64,000 nt of DNA from Marvinbryantia formatexigens DSM 14469 (GCF_025148285.1 NZ_CP102268.1:372001-436000), one strand, 5' to 3'. Numbered from the stretch's first letter, positions 31,987 to 40,464 are shown. Notes: generated from the sequence alone by a model not told the origin. Numbers and translations: made by a program.

Positions 31987-33903
31987 TTATACCCATTCTT
32001 CGTTGCTTCGGATCCAGTTTTCTTCCGCCGATGGCGGCTCCGGCTTCTTTGGCGGCTCTTGATTCTGCTCTTGTATCGTGGTCAGATGAAGCATCCGGAC
32101 GCCCAGGGTGTCGGCCGCCGCCAGCGCGTAAACTTCCGCGTCTAAATAATGATTGTCTGAATGGCTGCTTTTCGGCACCCATTCCTGCCGGATCTTGGTG
32201 CCGTTCTTTACGTTGATTTTGTGCTCCGCCGTTACCTGCTGCGCGTATTCCTCGTCACAGCCCTGGTAAACCATCCAGCTCCCTCGGCCGTTTGGTTTCC
32301 GAAGCCGTCCGGCGATCATGTCCTTGTACTTTCCGCCGTCGACGATTACAAGGTTCATACCGTAAGCCTTGGAACTATCTTTATTGACTGTGCTCAATTT
32401 AAAATGGTTCTGCATGGGGTTGCTGGAACCTTTGCAAGGCAGCGCCCAGTCGGCGTTAAGCGCACAAAAATCGTATACGTTGTCGGTGTCGTTGCCGGAG
32501 TCAACCAGGCAAAGGTTTACTACCATCGGAACGCCGGAAGGCGTCTTATATTCCATGTTCATTACGGCCTCAACCTCCGCGAAGCCGTAGGCCTGGCCAT
32601 GCGCTATGTTCTGGCTTGTGATATAGTCGCCCCAGGCTCTTATGGTCCAGTAAACGCTGTTTTCCTGTACGTCTACGCCTCCCGTAAGAAGTTTCGCCCA
32701 TTCCGGTACAACGTAGGCGGCCAGCTCCGTCTGGCGCTCAAGCACAAGCTCTGCGCTGGTCTTAAGTTTGGTATCTTCCCAGGGCTCTGCAAGCCAGGAA
32801 TTTACGAAGTTTTGTAGCTGCTCCGGATCGTCCTTCGCATCCATAAATTTCTTCGCGATCTCTGCGAAACGAACAAAAGGGCTGTAAAGCGTATTAATCC
32901 AAAAACAAACCTTTTTCACAAACTGGGTGCGGGATTTTACGGTTTCCCAGTGACCGCGCTTTACGGCCTGCTGCTTCTGCTGGTCGGTAATAATGCAGCC
33001 GCATTCCTGGCAAACATAAAAGGCAAATTCCGCCCGGTCTGCGTCGCTCAATCCCTCGCTGTCCTGATCCGCCTCCAACGCTTCCAACTGCTCCCGGATG
33101 TTCTCCGCCCCGTAGGCCTCTACCAGATCCTTATCCTTGCCCGGCCACTTAAGGTTTGAAAAGGAAAGCTCTATAAATTCGCCGCAATGCGGGCAGGGGA
33201 TGAAATAATGCTTTTCCGCGTCGGCGTTCTCTTTGGCTCTCCAGATGTGGCCGGTCCTTATGGTCGGCGTGGAAGTCTTAAAAATCTTCCGGCCTCTGAA
33301 TGTCTTTGTACGTTCTTCGGCCAGGCTTATTGGATCCGCCTCTTTTTTGCTGGCCCCTGGGAACTTGTCGATCTCGTCAATGAAAAGATATTTCATGGCG
33401 AAGGAAGCAACGCCCACCGGGCTGTTGGAACCGACCAGCTTTACGAACATATCCGAAAAGTTAAGCTCAAGCATGGGGCTGTTCTGGTCGTATTTCTTCC
33501 GCAGCGGTTCGCTGGCCAGCATCATAGGCTGCAAACGCTTGCTTGAAACGGATTCCGCCAGCGTTTCGGTCGGGTATACGATCTCGGTGGGGCTTGGGTC
33601 CTGCTGGATAACATATCCCAACATATTAAGCAGGGCCTCCGTCCCGCCTACCTGCGTCGGCTTTACAAATATGATTTCTTCCGTCTCATAATTTGTAAAT
33701 TCGTCCATAATGCCCTTAAGGTACGGGGTGCGCTCGTTGCTCCAGGGGCCGGGCTCTGCCGACGTCTTGCTGTCAAGGATTCTGTACTTTTCGGCCCACT
33801 CTGATACTGTCATACTTTCCGGGGGCTTTAAGTATTCAAGCGCGCCCTTTATGTACTCCTTGCAGGTGTATTTCCGCATCCGTAAGCGTTTAGGCTTAAC
33901 CAC
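31987..33903 (-). CDS. Terminase large subunit (GpA family)
   Basis: The 638-residue packaging motor has the GpA marks: SVSEWAEKYRIL-like N-terminus (TVSEWAEKYRIL), Walker A-like KPTQVGGTE (about residue 82), Walker B YLFIDEIDKFP (about 180), motif III KTSTPT, a zinc-binding CPHC...CQECGC set (about 230 and 300) and the nuclease region starting VDSGNDTDNVYDF. It overlaps the small subunit gene by eight bases. Confidence 0.95.
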   Translation of the reverse strand: MVKPKRLRMRKYTCKEYIKGALEYLKPPESMTVSEWAEKYRILDSKTSAEPGPWSNERTPYLKGIMDEFTNYETEEIIFVKPTQVGGTEALLNMLGYVIQQDPSPTEIVYPTETLAESVSSKRLQPMMLASEPLRKKYDQNSPMLELNFSDMFVKLVGSNSPVGVASFAMKYLFIDEIDKFPGASKKEADPISLAEERTKTFRGRKIFKTSTPTIRTGHIWRAKENADAEKHYFIPCPHCGEFIELSFSNLKWPGKDKDLVEAYGAENIREQLEALEADQDSEGLSDADRAEFAFYVCQECGCIITDQQKQQAVKRGHWETVKSRTQFVKKVCFWINTLYSPFVRFAEIAKKFMDAKDDPEQLQNFVNSWLAEPWEDTKLKTSAELVLERQTELAAYVVPEWAKLLTGGVDVQENSVYWTIRAWGDYITSQNIAHGQAYGFAEVEAVMNMEYKTPSGVPMVVNLCLVDSGNDTDNVYDFCALNADWALPCKGSSNPMQNHFKLSTVNKDSSKAYGMNLVIVDGGKYKDMIAGRLRKPNGRGSWMVYQGCDEEYAQQVTAEHKINVKNGTKIRQEWVPKSSHSDNHYLDAEVYALAAADTLGVRMLHLTTIQEQNQEPPKKPEPPSAEENWIRSNEEWV

Positions 33904-34468
33904 CGGCGTTTCCCTTTTCCGCCTCCGGTTTCTCTATGGCTCCGGCCACAACGAAGGAATTAAGCATCCGCTTGACCTCCTCGGTCATTTCCTTCTCAAT
34001 CCTTCGGGCCTCTACGGGCGATACCTGGTCGCTTACCATGCTTACAAGCCGCGCCGGTATACTCAAAGCAAAGCGTTTAAATACTACAAAAAACTTTTGA
34101 TAATCCAGCGCGACCTCCTCAATGTCAATATATTTCCCGGCCGCAATCTCCCGGCGCATCCGGTGCAGCTCGCCCTGGGATTCTTTTAAGGCGATCTCCG
34201 CCTGCAGCTTCTGCTCTTTAAGCTCCGCCTCTTTTTCGGATCGGCCCTTGCCGTAGGCTTTGTCGCTCAAATACTGGATATATGTCTTTATCGTCGGCAC
34301 AAGCTCATAGCGCCGCCCCTGGCCCGGCAGCTCGGTAGTCCTTATGATGCCCTCCTGTGTAAGCTGCTGAACTCTGCGGACGGATACTCCGAAAAGCTGC
34401 GCGATCACTTCTACCTTTACAAACTGGCCGCCGTTCGCCGTAACCTCTCTCTTTTCCTCATCCGCCAT
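33896..34468 (-). CDS. Terminase small subunit (Nu1-like)
   Basis: A 190-residue protein. Residues about 15-60 form a winged helix-turn-helix (KVEVIAQLFGVSVRRVQQLT, then QGRRYEL), the DNA-recognition part of lambda Nu1-type subunits. A long charged coiled coil follows (KEAELKEQKLQAEIALKESQ). It recognises the packaging site and recruits GpA. Confidence 0.88.
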   Translation of the reverse strand: MADEEKREVTANGGQFVKVEVIAQLFGVSVRRVQQLTQEGIIRTTELPGQGRRYELVPTIKTYIQYLSDKAYGKGRSEKEAELKEQKLQAEIALKESQGELHRMRREIAAGKYIDIEEVALDYQKFFVVFKRFALSIPARLVSMVSDQVSPVEARRIEKEMTEEVKRMLNSFVVAGAIEKPEAEKGNAGG

Positions 34469-35822
34469 AAGCGTCGCCTCCTCTCACCCGGATCGCCTTC
34501 CGGCCGGTGTACTCCTCCCAACGCTTTATAATGACGTCGCAATACTTCGGGCTTATCTCCATAAGGTAGGCAACGCGCCCTAACTGCTCCGCCGCGATCA
34601 GCGTCGTTCCGGATCCTCCGAAGAAGTCCGCTACAATCTCGCCGCGCCTGCTGCTGTTGGCCATAAGGCGGCCAACCAGGGCCACCGGCTTCATCGTCGG
34701 GTGCATATCGCTGCGGGCCGGTTTCTTCTCAAACTGGACGGAAGTGCGGGCCATGAACGCTTCCCGGATCCGTTCAATGTACGCCACCAGGTCGTCCTTT
34801 TTCATGGCCTTAAAGTCGATGTCATCTTCAATGAAAATATTATCCTGTGACCGGTCGTCAATGAAGTAATGCGCGGTGCCCTCCTTCCAGCCGTATAAAA
34901 TGGGCTCATGGCGCCAGTGGTAGTCCTGGCGGCCTATGACGAACTGGTTCTTTTCCCAAATAAGGACCTCTGCTAACTTGAATCCGGCAGCAGCGAAGGC
35001 CTGGCGGAACGCCAGACCTTCGCTGTCTGCGTGGAACACGTAGACAGCGGCTCCAGCTTTTGCGACGTCGCAATAATTTGAAAAAATGCGGTAAAGGAAA
35101 TTGTAAAAATCGTCCTCGGCCATCTTGTCATTTAAGATTTCGTTTGTGGTTCTGGTAGTGTTCCGCTTATAGCTGCGCTCCAGGGACTTGTCCTTGGCCT
35201 CGTAGTCTACGTTATAGGGTGGGTCTGTCAGAATAAGGTCCGCCTCGGAACCGGCCATAAGGATGCCAATGTCCGAGAAGTCCGTAGCGTCTCCGCACAT
35301 CAGCCGGTGCTCTCCTAGCTGCCATATATCACCGTACTTTGTGATCGGCTCTGTTTCCTCTGCCTCCTCCAGGGCCTTATCGACGTCGTAGTGGTCGTCG
35401 TTGGCCTCCTGGGTAAAATCAACCTCCGCGAAAAGCTCCGCCAGGTCGTTGGTGTCAAAGCCCGCCGCCAGGGTGTCGTAACCGGCGCTTTCAAGCTGTA
35501 TAAGAAGGCCCATAAGGGCGTCCTTCTCAAACTCGCCGCTTATCTGATTCAGCGCAATGTTCGCTGCGATTTCGTCGTTCTTATCGGGGAGGCTTACTAT
35601 AATGACTTCGGCCTCCTCGTATCCTAAGTCCATCATAACAGTGCGGCGCTGGTGGCCGCCTATGATTGTTCCGTCCTCGTTGATAACAATCGGATCTATG
35701 TAACCATGCCGCTCAATGCTGGCGGCCAGCTTCTCATATTCCGCGTCGCCGGGCTTGAGCGCCTTGCGCGGATTATATGCTGCGGGCTTCAGCTCTGAAA
35801 GTTTCCGTTTCTCAAGCCGCAT
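34458..35822 (-). CDS. ParB-like domain + DNA (N6-adenine) methyltransferase fusion
   Basis: From ATG 35822 (AGGAGGTGA upstream), a 454-residue protein. Residues about 1-95 are a ParB/Srx-type domain (LKPAAYNPRK, IIGGHQRRTVMMDLGY). The C-terminal part is a beta-class methyltransferase: motif IV TDPPYNVDYE about residue 205, the HPTMKPVALVGRL segment, then motif I DFFGGSGTTLIAAEQ. No restriction partner is adjacent, so it is probably a phage orphan methylase protecting its DNA or marking the packaging region. It overlaps the terminase small subunit by 11 bases. Confidence 0.9.
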   Translation of the reverse strand: MRLEKRKLSELKPAAYNPRKALKPGDAEYEKLAASIERHGYIDPIVINEDGTIIGGHQRRTVMMDLGYEEAEVIIVSLPDKNDEIAANIALNQISGEFEKDALMGLLIQLESAGYDTLAAGFDTNDLAELFAEVDFTQEANDDHYDVDKALEEAEETEPITKYGDIWQLGEHRLMCGDATDFSDIGILMAGSEADLILTDPPYNVDYEAKDKSLERSYKRNTTRTTNEILNDKMAEDDFYNFLYRIFSNYCDVAKAGAAVYVFHADSEGLAFRQAFAAAGFKLAEVLIWEKNQFVIGRQDYHWRHEPILYGWKEGTAHYFIDDRSQDNIFIEDDIDFKAMKKDDLVAYIERIREAFMARTSVQFEKKPARSDMHPTMKPVALVGRLMANSSRRGEIVADFFGGSGTTLIAAEQLGRVAYLMEISPKYCDVIIKRWEEYTGRKAIRVRGGDAYGG

Positions 35823-35892
35823 CAAATCACCTCCTAACGTATCAAAAACCGCTAAAACCATATCGCTCCGGGCAGTTTTTTGTATTAAAAAA

Positions 35893-35915
35893 GCCGCTTC
35901 GCGTAACGAAACGGC
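35893..35915. terminator. Terminator hairpin before the methylase gene
   Basis: GCCGCTTCG (35893-35901) and CGAAACGGC (35907-35915) form a nine-position stem with one mismatch. It is flanked by TTTTTTTT on the plus side and by AATACA-preceding TTTTTT on the minus side. It would end transcripts of the early region before the late genes, and could be the target of the late regulator. Confidence 0.7.
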
Positions 35916-36330
35916 AAAATTTTTTTTGATTTTATAGAAAAAAATGTCGGCCCTTCCCCGCCCCGCAAGGCAGATTATTGCCAGGAAGTACCTTTTTAAA
36001 TTTTCTTTGGGTGTGTCCTTATATTTTACGCTCGCACCCTGGCTGCCTTGCTGTCCTGCCTCCCCGTTACAACGTCACATCGCTCAATGGCCGCCGCGCT
36101 TCCCTCTTGACAATGTAAGCGTCTTCTCTCTGCGCGTTGTCTCTGTGTATAAGAGTGCGCGGCCGCTTCTCTTTGTGTGCTGCGTTTGCCCCGCTTCCTC
36201 TGCCTTCTTCCCCTGCTATGTCTCGTACACTCTCCTGTTCTCTTTGTTCTCTATATAATAAGTGTATAGAAATAGGACCGTTCTATATGCAATGGTACAT
36301 ACAAAGCAATCCTATCTAAGGAGAATTATT

Positions 36331-36396
36331 ATGGCTCAGTGTGTGGGCTGTTTTTTTACCTCTGTTTCAGCACTACTATCTTACCACGTTGAATAG
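36331..36396 (+). CDS. Micro-ORF, 21 residues
   Basis: ATG 36331 stands seven bases behind a clean AAGGAG. It encodes MAQCVGCFFTSVSALLSYHV plus Glu and a stop. TATAAT at 36254-36259 lies upstream without a good -35 element. It is the only plausible plus-strand gene inside a 40-kb block of leftward genes. Tiny hydrophobic peptides opposite phage operons can be toxins or leader peptides; no family recognised. Confidence 0.4.
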   Translation: MAQCVGCFFTSVSALLSYHVE

Positions 36397-36576
36397 TCCA
36401 AAACAGTACAAAAAATAAAAAAGTTTTATTTTTCTTCTGCTTATGCCTGTATACAGCACTCCTGCCTTATATCCTGCCATTATTCCCGCTGCCCTGGTGC
36501 ATATCCATTGCAGTTAAGCCGCGTAAATACTATCTAAAAAATCTTAAAATACCAGGGGGTATTATAGGGGGTGTCT

Positions 36577-37098
36577 TTATTTATCAGCTTCCCCTTCCTC
36601 AAAATTTTTTACAATCTCCTTTACCCGCTTAAAAGTGAGCAGCTTTTCAAGGCCTGCGCGGCGAAGGTTGTAAGCCTGGCTCCGGCTTATTTCCATTTTT
36701 TCGGCTACAAATTCCCATGTATGGCCGTCTATGTAGTAAATCTCCAGGGCCTCGCGCTCGTCGCTGCTCTTGTCCAAATAATCCATAATATCCATGATTT
36801 TTAAAAGATCCTTCGTGGCCTGGTCTGCCTGCTCATAAATTTTGAGCTCACAATCCGTCGTCCGAAAAGTAAAACTTGCGCTCCCTGCGCTGATTGTGTT
36901 CGTTGGCGCATTAATCGGAGAATACCCGACCGCGCTGATCGGGTGCTTCATATCCTCCCTTATTTCCATAAGCCGTTTTTCCAGGCTGGCTTTTCTTCGC
37001 TTCGCCTTCCTGTACTGGCTTAAATAGTTGCTCAAGGCTTCTATTTCCTCGTTGTGCCGGGCCTCATCCGGACTGATCTTCGGTTTACGCTGCTTCAC
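36577..37098 (-). CDS. Late transcription regulator (sigma-70 region 4-like)
   Basis: A 173-residue protein with a charged coiled-coil first half (YLSQYRKAKRRKASLEKRLM) and a C-terminal helix-turn-helix (DGHTWEFVAEKMEISRSQAY, NLRRAGLEKLL) typical of the DUF1492/ArpU-like phage activators that switch on late genes. It is the last gene before the 750-bp gap and the terminase module, the normal place for such regulators. Confidence 0.82.
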   Translation of the reverse strand: MKQRKPKISPDEARHNEEIEALSNYLSQYRKAKRRKASLEKRLMEIREDMKHPISAVGYSPINAPTNTISAGSASFTFRTTDCELKIYEQADQATKDLLKIMDIMDYLDKSSDEREALEIYYIDGHTWEFVAEKMEISRSQAYNLRRAGLEKLLTFKRVKEIVKNFEEGEADK

Positions 37099-37117
37099 TG
37101 TAAATTCCCTCCTTATG

Positions 37118-37441
37118 TCATTCTTTCTCCGGATTTTCCTCCTCCGGTTCTAAGGCCTCTGTCGCTGCAAGGTAAAAAACCTTTCCCCTGCGCATCTGCA
37201 GCCGGTAAAGTGTCCGGTCGCTGTCGTCCCAGTCATAAATCGGGATGCCCCGCTGTTCTAACTGTTTCAAAAGATTGTTTATTCCGGCCACAAGCTGCGG
37301 GATCGGTAAATTGTCTATGATGCCCTGGGCGTTCTGAGCCGTGATGCCGGTATGCGCGTTACTGGCCGCCGCGCTGGCAGTGTTATGCTTCGGTTTTCCC
37401 TTCGGCATCTGAATAAGTTTTCTTTTTTGTGCCCGATTCAT
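37118..37441 (-). CDS. Hypothetical protein
   Basis: The 107-residue product starts MNRAQKRKLIQMPKGKPKHN; the middle has a helical GIIDNLPIPQLVAGINNLLK segment, followed by DWDDSDRTLYRLQMRRGKVF and an acidic tail. Proteins of this kind occur right before the ArpU-like regulator in many Firmicute phages; no role is known. Confidence 0.65.
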   Translation of the reverse strand: MNRAQKRKLIQMPKGKPKHNTASAAASNAHTGITAQNAQGIIDNLPIPQLVAGINNLLKQLEQRGIPIYDWDDSDRTLYRLQMRRGKVFYLAATEALEPEEENPEKE

Positions 37442-37535
37442 GGCTCTCCTCCTTTTTCCGGCGTTTTTCGCTCCGCCTTACGCTTGCTATGGCCTGGGCA
37501 GCAGTGGGGTCCGGATATCCCTCTTTATTCTTCAA
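37383..37535 (-). CDS. Small basic phage protein (Y-x-D-P-T-A type)
   Basis: A 50-residue frame starting at TTG 37535, nine bases after GGAGG. The sequence KNKEGYPDPTAAQAIASVRR followed by a Lys/Arg/Glu-rich stretch is the common small protein with a Y.DPTA..AI motif found next to phage late regulators. Its ends overlap both neighbouring genes (11 and 59 bases) in other frames. Function unknown. Confidence 0.55.
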   Translation of the reverse strand: MKNKEGYPDPTAAQAIASVRRSEKRRKKEESHESGTKKKTYSDAEGKTEA

Positions 37536-37881
37536 TGCTGCCCGCCTCCATCTCCACAATTTTTATTTTGCCGTATCTTATGCCGGTAACTACCTTTTCC
37601 AACAACTCAATATCTCTAAGTAAGCGCTTGTCTCCGTTCTCAATTTTAAGCTGCAACTCATCAAGTCCGTGTTCCTGGCCGTCGTCCCTTGCCAGGACAA
37701 AATCGCATTCAAACGCTTCTAACATCCGGGCGTATTCCTGCGTAACGTCTTTCCTGGAAGCTACGCGCAAAGCATCCCGAATAATTGTTAAGTCTGATTC
37801 TGGTAGTGAAAAAGTACAAAAACCTTCAATCTCTTTCAGCCGTTCCTCCAAATTTTCTATAAGCTCCTGCTCTCTACTCAT
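37525..37881 (-). CDS. Hypothetical helical protein
   Basis: A 118-residue, acidic, mostly helical protein (SREQELIENLEERLKEIEGF). No motif allows a name. It overlaps the VRR-NUC gene by four bases, so it belongs to the same operon. Confidence 0.6.
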   Translation of the reverse strand: MSREQELIENLEERLKEIEGFCTFSLPESDLTIIRDALRVASRKDVTQEYARMLEAFECDFVLARDDGQEHGLDELQLKIENGDKRLLRDIELLEKVVTGIRYGKIKIVEMEAGSIEE

Positions 37882-38279
37882 GCTTTGATCTCCTCTCTTA
37901 AAAGCTCCGTAACCTCTGCCGGATATGTCACAACGTAGGCCCGACCGCCTGCCGCTCTGATTCTCTTTATGGTCTGTTCCTGGATTTTGCTTAAAACTCC
38001 AACGAAAGGGCGCTTTACCTCAAAGCCGTAGTAACGGCCGTTTATTACAGCCGTTACGTCCGGGATGCCCTGGCGGCTGTATGCGCCAGCCGCCTCCTTC
38101 CAAACAACGGACAAGGGAAAAATCTTTCTTATGTGCTTTATGATCTTATCCTGGTAATAGCTCTCTTTCGGCAGATTCCTCTGCAGGTACTTCCTGGCAT
38201 CCGTTGCGTTTATGCCCTTCTCTGCCATAATGTACGCCAGGGCCTCCTCCTCTGTCTTAAACTGCTCCCAGTTTATCAT
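37878..38279 (-). CDS. VRR-NUC domain nuclease
   Basis: A 133-residue stand-alone VRR-NUC enzyme, a PD-(D/E)XK-type nuclease: QDKIIKHIRKIF first helix, WKEAAGAYSRQGIPDVTAVI with the catalytic Asp, then the G-F-E-V-K-R motif and a C-terminal AGGRAYVVTYPAEVTELL. Phage VRR-NUC proteins probably act as structure-specific nucleases in recombination or resolve branched DNA before packaging. Confidence 0.92.
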   Translation of the reverse strand: MINWEQFKTEEEALAYIMAEKGINATDARKYLQRNLPKESYYQDKIIKHIRKIFPLSVVWKEAAGAYSRQGIPDVTAVINGRYYGFEVKRPFVGVLSKIQEQTIKRIRAAGGRAYVVTYPAEVTELLREEIKA

Positions 38280-38455
38280 CGGTGCCTCGCCTCCTTGGGT
38301 CCGTTCTTCCCCTGGTATTTATCGTAAATCGGCTCCAGCTTCTCCAGCATCTCCATCGTGGCTCCTGCTATGGCCAGCTTGTCCTGTACCTCAAGGGAAT
38401 TTTTATTTACTCTCTGCACCCAGGCGTTAATTGCTTTCATTTTCTGGTCTGTCAT
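38276..38455 (-). CDS. Small hypothetical protein
   Basis: A 59-residue frame from ATG 38455, overlapping the ASCH gene stop by four bases and the VRR-NUC start by four bases (ATGA). The helical product (MTDQKMKAINAWVQRVNKNS, later LEKLEPIYDKYQGKN) has no recognised family. The tight coupling to both neighbours supports that it is translated. Confidence 0.65.
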   Translation of the reverse strand: MTDQKMKAINAWVQRVNKNSLEVQDKLAIAGATMEMLEKLEPIYDKYQGKNGPKEARHR

Positions 38456-38934
38456 GTCTTATCCTCCTCAATATATAAATTTCCGTCTTTGCTCCAGATG
38501 GTTCCGTTCCAATTCCACAAGCCCTGCCTTCCGGATACCGGCAGCGGATTCTTAAAAAGCTCCGGTTCCTCAAATACCCAGGCGTAACGGCCCGGCGTGA
38601 AGTCTCCGTAAAGAAATTCCTCCGGACAAAGATCCCTTGTAAACTGAAAATAGGCATCATCAATCAATTTGCAGTCTGTAAGTTTCGCTTTGCCAATGAT
38701 GGCGCCGGTGGGAAATTTCTGGAAACGATTAAAGGTTTCCTCAAGTCCGAAGGAACGCAGGGCACGTTCCCATGCTCCCTCTGGCATCTGTGAAATTCCG
38801 AAAAGCGGATCCTTCTGGGTGGCGTGGATCAATATCTCGCCCCGGTAATTTGTCCGCCAGCTTCTGGTTTCGTTGTGCTTATGCCCTGCGGCCAGAAGCT
38901 GTGCCCAGGGCTGCCATACGCTCAATACCTTCAT
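38452..38934 (-). CDS. ASCH-domain protein
   Basis: From ATG 38934, with GGAGGTAAGGAA before it, the 160-residue protein begins MKVLSVWQPWAQLLAAGHKH, then NETRSWRTNYRGEILIHATQ and TGAIIGKAKLTDCKLID. This is the ASCH fold (PUA-like RNA- or nucleotide-binding). ASCH proteins in phages may bind modified bases or RNA; the target is not predictable. The longer frame to 39006 lacks a ribosome site. Confidence 0.88.
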   Translation of the reverse strand: MKVLSVWQPWAQLLAAGHKHNETRSWRTNYRGEILIHATQKDPLFGISQMPEGAWERALRSFGLEETFNRFQKFPTGAIIGKAKLTDCKLIDDAYFQFTRDLCPEEFLYGDFTPGRYAWVFEEPELFKNPLPVSGRQGLWNWNGTIWSKDGNLYIEEDKT

Positions 38935-38938
38935 TTCC

Positions 38939-39142
38939 TTACCTCCGATCCCAGTATAATGTAAAGCCGCCTGTTCCCGGTTCCGGCCGGGGCCGATTTC
39001 CTTCAAACATGGCTGTAAACAAAGACGCTGTAAGCTTAAGCGCTTCCTCTGAATTTCCGGTAAGCTGCAGCAGCCGGTTGTAGACTGTGAAGTATTGAAG
39101 AGCCAGCGTGTTGGCTGCGTCTATGGTTTCTTTGTCGCTCAT
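38939..39142 (-). CDS. Small hypothetical protein
   Basis: The 67-residue product (start MSDKETIDAANTLALQYFTV) is helical with a Pro/Arg-rich end (EGNRPRPEPGTGGFTLYWDR). Coupled to 39139-39408 by a four-base overlap. No family is recognised. Confidence 0.6.
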   Translation of the reverse strand: MSDKETIDAANTLALQYFTVYNRLLQLTGNSEEALKLTASLFTAMFEGNRPRPEPGTGGFTLYWDRR

Positions 39143-39408
39143 TCCTTCTGTGCCCCCTTCTCGGTAAAGGCTGCCTCAATGCTCCGCTTAATCTCTTCCA
39201 GCTTCTTTGGCCCGATGCCCTTCGTGGCTCCGATCGCCTCGTAAATAGCTGTAAGGTCGATTCCCGGAACGCTGGCCCGGCCATCCTCGAAGCCGTAGCT
39301 GTAAAGGTCCCTGCAGAAACTCTGGAACTGCTGGCGATCAAACTTCTTTACGCTCTTATAGATTTCCCTGGTTATCTCCGGCATAACGCCTTTCCTGTTT
39401 CTGTTCAT
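39139..39408 (-). CDS. Hypothetical protein with a possible helix-hairpin-helix
   Basis: From ATG 39408 (GGGGAGGT upstream), an 89-residue protein. The segment YEAIGATKGIGPKKLEEIKR has the G-I-G-x-K-K-L hairpin typical of helix-hairpin-helix DNA-binding motifs, though the rest is unlike any family I can name. It could bind DNA without sequence specificity. It overlaps the preceding gene by four bases. Confidence 0.6.
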   Translation of the reverse strand: MNRNRKGVMPEITREIYKSVKKFDRQQFQSFCRDLYSYGFEDGRASVPGIDLTAIYEAIGATKGIGPKKLEEIKRSIEAAFTEKGAQKE

Positions 39409-39596
39409 TCTGACCTCCCCGTTCTCCAATCGTTCACAAAATGATTTACTATGGCCCTTTCAAGCTCCGCCCGGTCGCTCCTGGCGATCCTTAATTCTTC
39501 CTCAAGGTTATCAATGATCTTGGCCTGTCTGCTTATCATCGCTTTCTGGTTCTCTATGATGTCCTCCGGTTCCAATTTCTCAGTAACCTCACTCAT
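39405..39596 (-). CDS. Small coiled-coil protein
   Basis: A 63-residue charged helix-forming protein (IENQKAMISRQAKIIDNLEE). It starts with MSEVTEKLEPED and overlaps the genes on both sides by four to eight bases. No function is known. Confidence 0.6.
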   Translation of the reverse strand: MSEVTEKLEPEDIIENQKAMISRQAKIIDNLEEELRIARSDRAELERAIVNHFVNDWRTGRSE

Positions 39597-40158
39597 GGTC
39601 TGCCTCCTCTCTGACCGGCTTATCGCCTGTTATGAATATCAATAAAGCGTTTCCGGGCGGCTTCTCTGCGGTTATCCACTCACCTTTTTCCTCGTCCCAG
39701 AACTTATCCACAAGAGCGTTGTATATTCTGGGAGTAACTGGGTTTTCCGGATCCCAATTTTCGGCCGTGGTATAAAGGCAGGTCTTTTGGTGGAAAATCT
39801 TAAGCAGCGCCTCCTGGTATTTACTGTTTACCTCTCCGGCAAGCTGCAAGGCCTCCGTGATGCTGTAATGCTTATAAAGCGCCTGCCCTATTTTCTTTGC
39901 ATAACAGTCCGCCTCATAAAGCTGGTTAAATGCTCCCGCCATTTCTTCGGCGTATTCCTGCTTTATAAGCTGCCCCTCTAACCAGGGCGGCACCTTCGTT
40001 GCCACCGGTCTTATAAGCGTCTGTGCCTCCGTCTTAATTTCCGCTTTCAGCTTTTCGTAGGCGTCTTTATACTTGGTTTTCAATACCTCAAGCGGCACGT
40101 TTTCCCTGTTCTTTCGGTATTTCTCAAGTAAAACCGTTAATTTCTCCGCTTGTTCCAT
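39589..40158 (-). CDS. Hypothetical phage early protein
   Basis: ATG 40158 lies eight bases after AAGGAGGG; this start gives 189 residues and leaves the upstream iteron region non-coding, although the frame is open to 40254. The protein is mostly helical (EKLTVLLEKYRKNRENVPLE) with many aromatic residues in the middle and NALVDKFWDEEKGEWITAEK near the end. No family is recognised. It is the first gene downstream of the candidate origin. Confidence 0.65.
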   Translation of the reverse strand: MEQAEKLTVLLEKYRKNRENVPLEVLKTKYKDAYEKLKAEIKTEAQTLIRPVATKVPPWLEGQLIKQEYAEEMAGAFNQLYEADCYAKKIGQALYKHYSITEALQLAGEVNSKYQEALLKIFHQKTCLYTTAENWDPENPVTPRIYNALVDKFWDEEKGEWITAEKPPGNALLIFITGDKPVREEADHE

Positions 40159-40189
40159 TTCCTTGTCCCTCCTTCCGTCTGTTTCGTTC

Positions 40190-40464
40190 ATTACGCCTGC
40201 TAAAAATCTTAGGCGTAATGAAAAAATGTAGGTTTTATGCGGCTTTGCGGGCATTTCTTACGCCTTACGCCTATTTTGGGAACATACACCATGTTTCTGA
40301 AAGAAAAGGTAAGAATTTTCTCGCCAATTTCCAAAATACATATAGCCTATAAATAGGCGTAAGGACGTAAGAATATATATAAAAGTGCTGGAAAGCCGCG
40401 TAAATACTGGATTTTTCGCCTTACGCCTAACCTTACGCCTAGCATTACGCCTATTTTTTAGGCG
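40190..40464. repeat. Iteron-like TTACGCCT array (candidate replication origin)
   Basis: TTACGCCT occurs at 40191, 40258, 40265, 40421, 40433 and 40445 on the plus strand and its complement at 40211-40218 and 40355-40362, with a partial copy at 40459. The last three forward copies are spaced exactly 12 bp. The first two copies make a perfect 10-bp inverted repeat (CATTACGCCT...AGGCGTAATG). The array fills the 325-bp gap between the primase-helicase gene and its downstream neighbour, as expected for a phage origin or a cluster of regulator sites. Confidence 0.75.

Larger units (their letters stand above)
35823..36576. other. 750-bp non-coding region upstream of the methylase/terminase genes
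   Basis: No reading frame of normal size is supported here on either strand. It contains a hairpin at 35893-35915, a CT-rich stretch about 36030-36250 on the plus strand, a 7-bp inverted repeat TATAGAA/TTCTATA near 36264-36286, a plus-strand micro-ORF at 36331, and a direct repeat of AGGGGGT near 36554-36572. A packaging (cos/pac) site is commonly near terminase genes, so it may lie here; no sequence proof. Confidence 0.6.

Noticed and set aside
36030-36250. CT-rich stretch considered as a CRISPR or repeat array
   Set aside because: No regularly spaced direct repeats are present; it is only compositionally biased.
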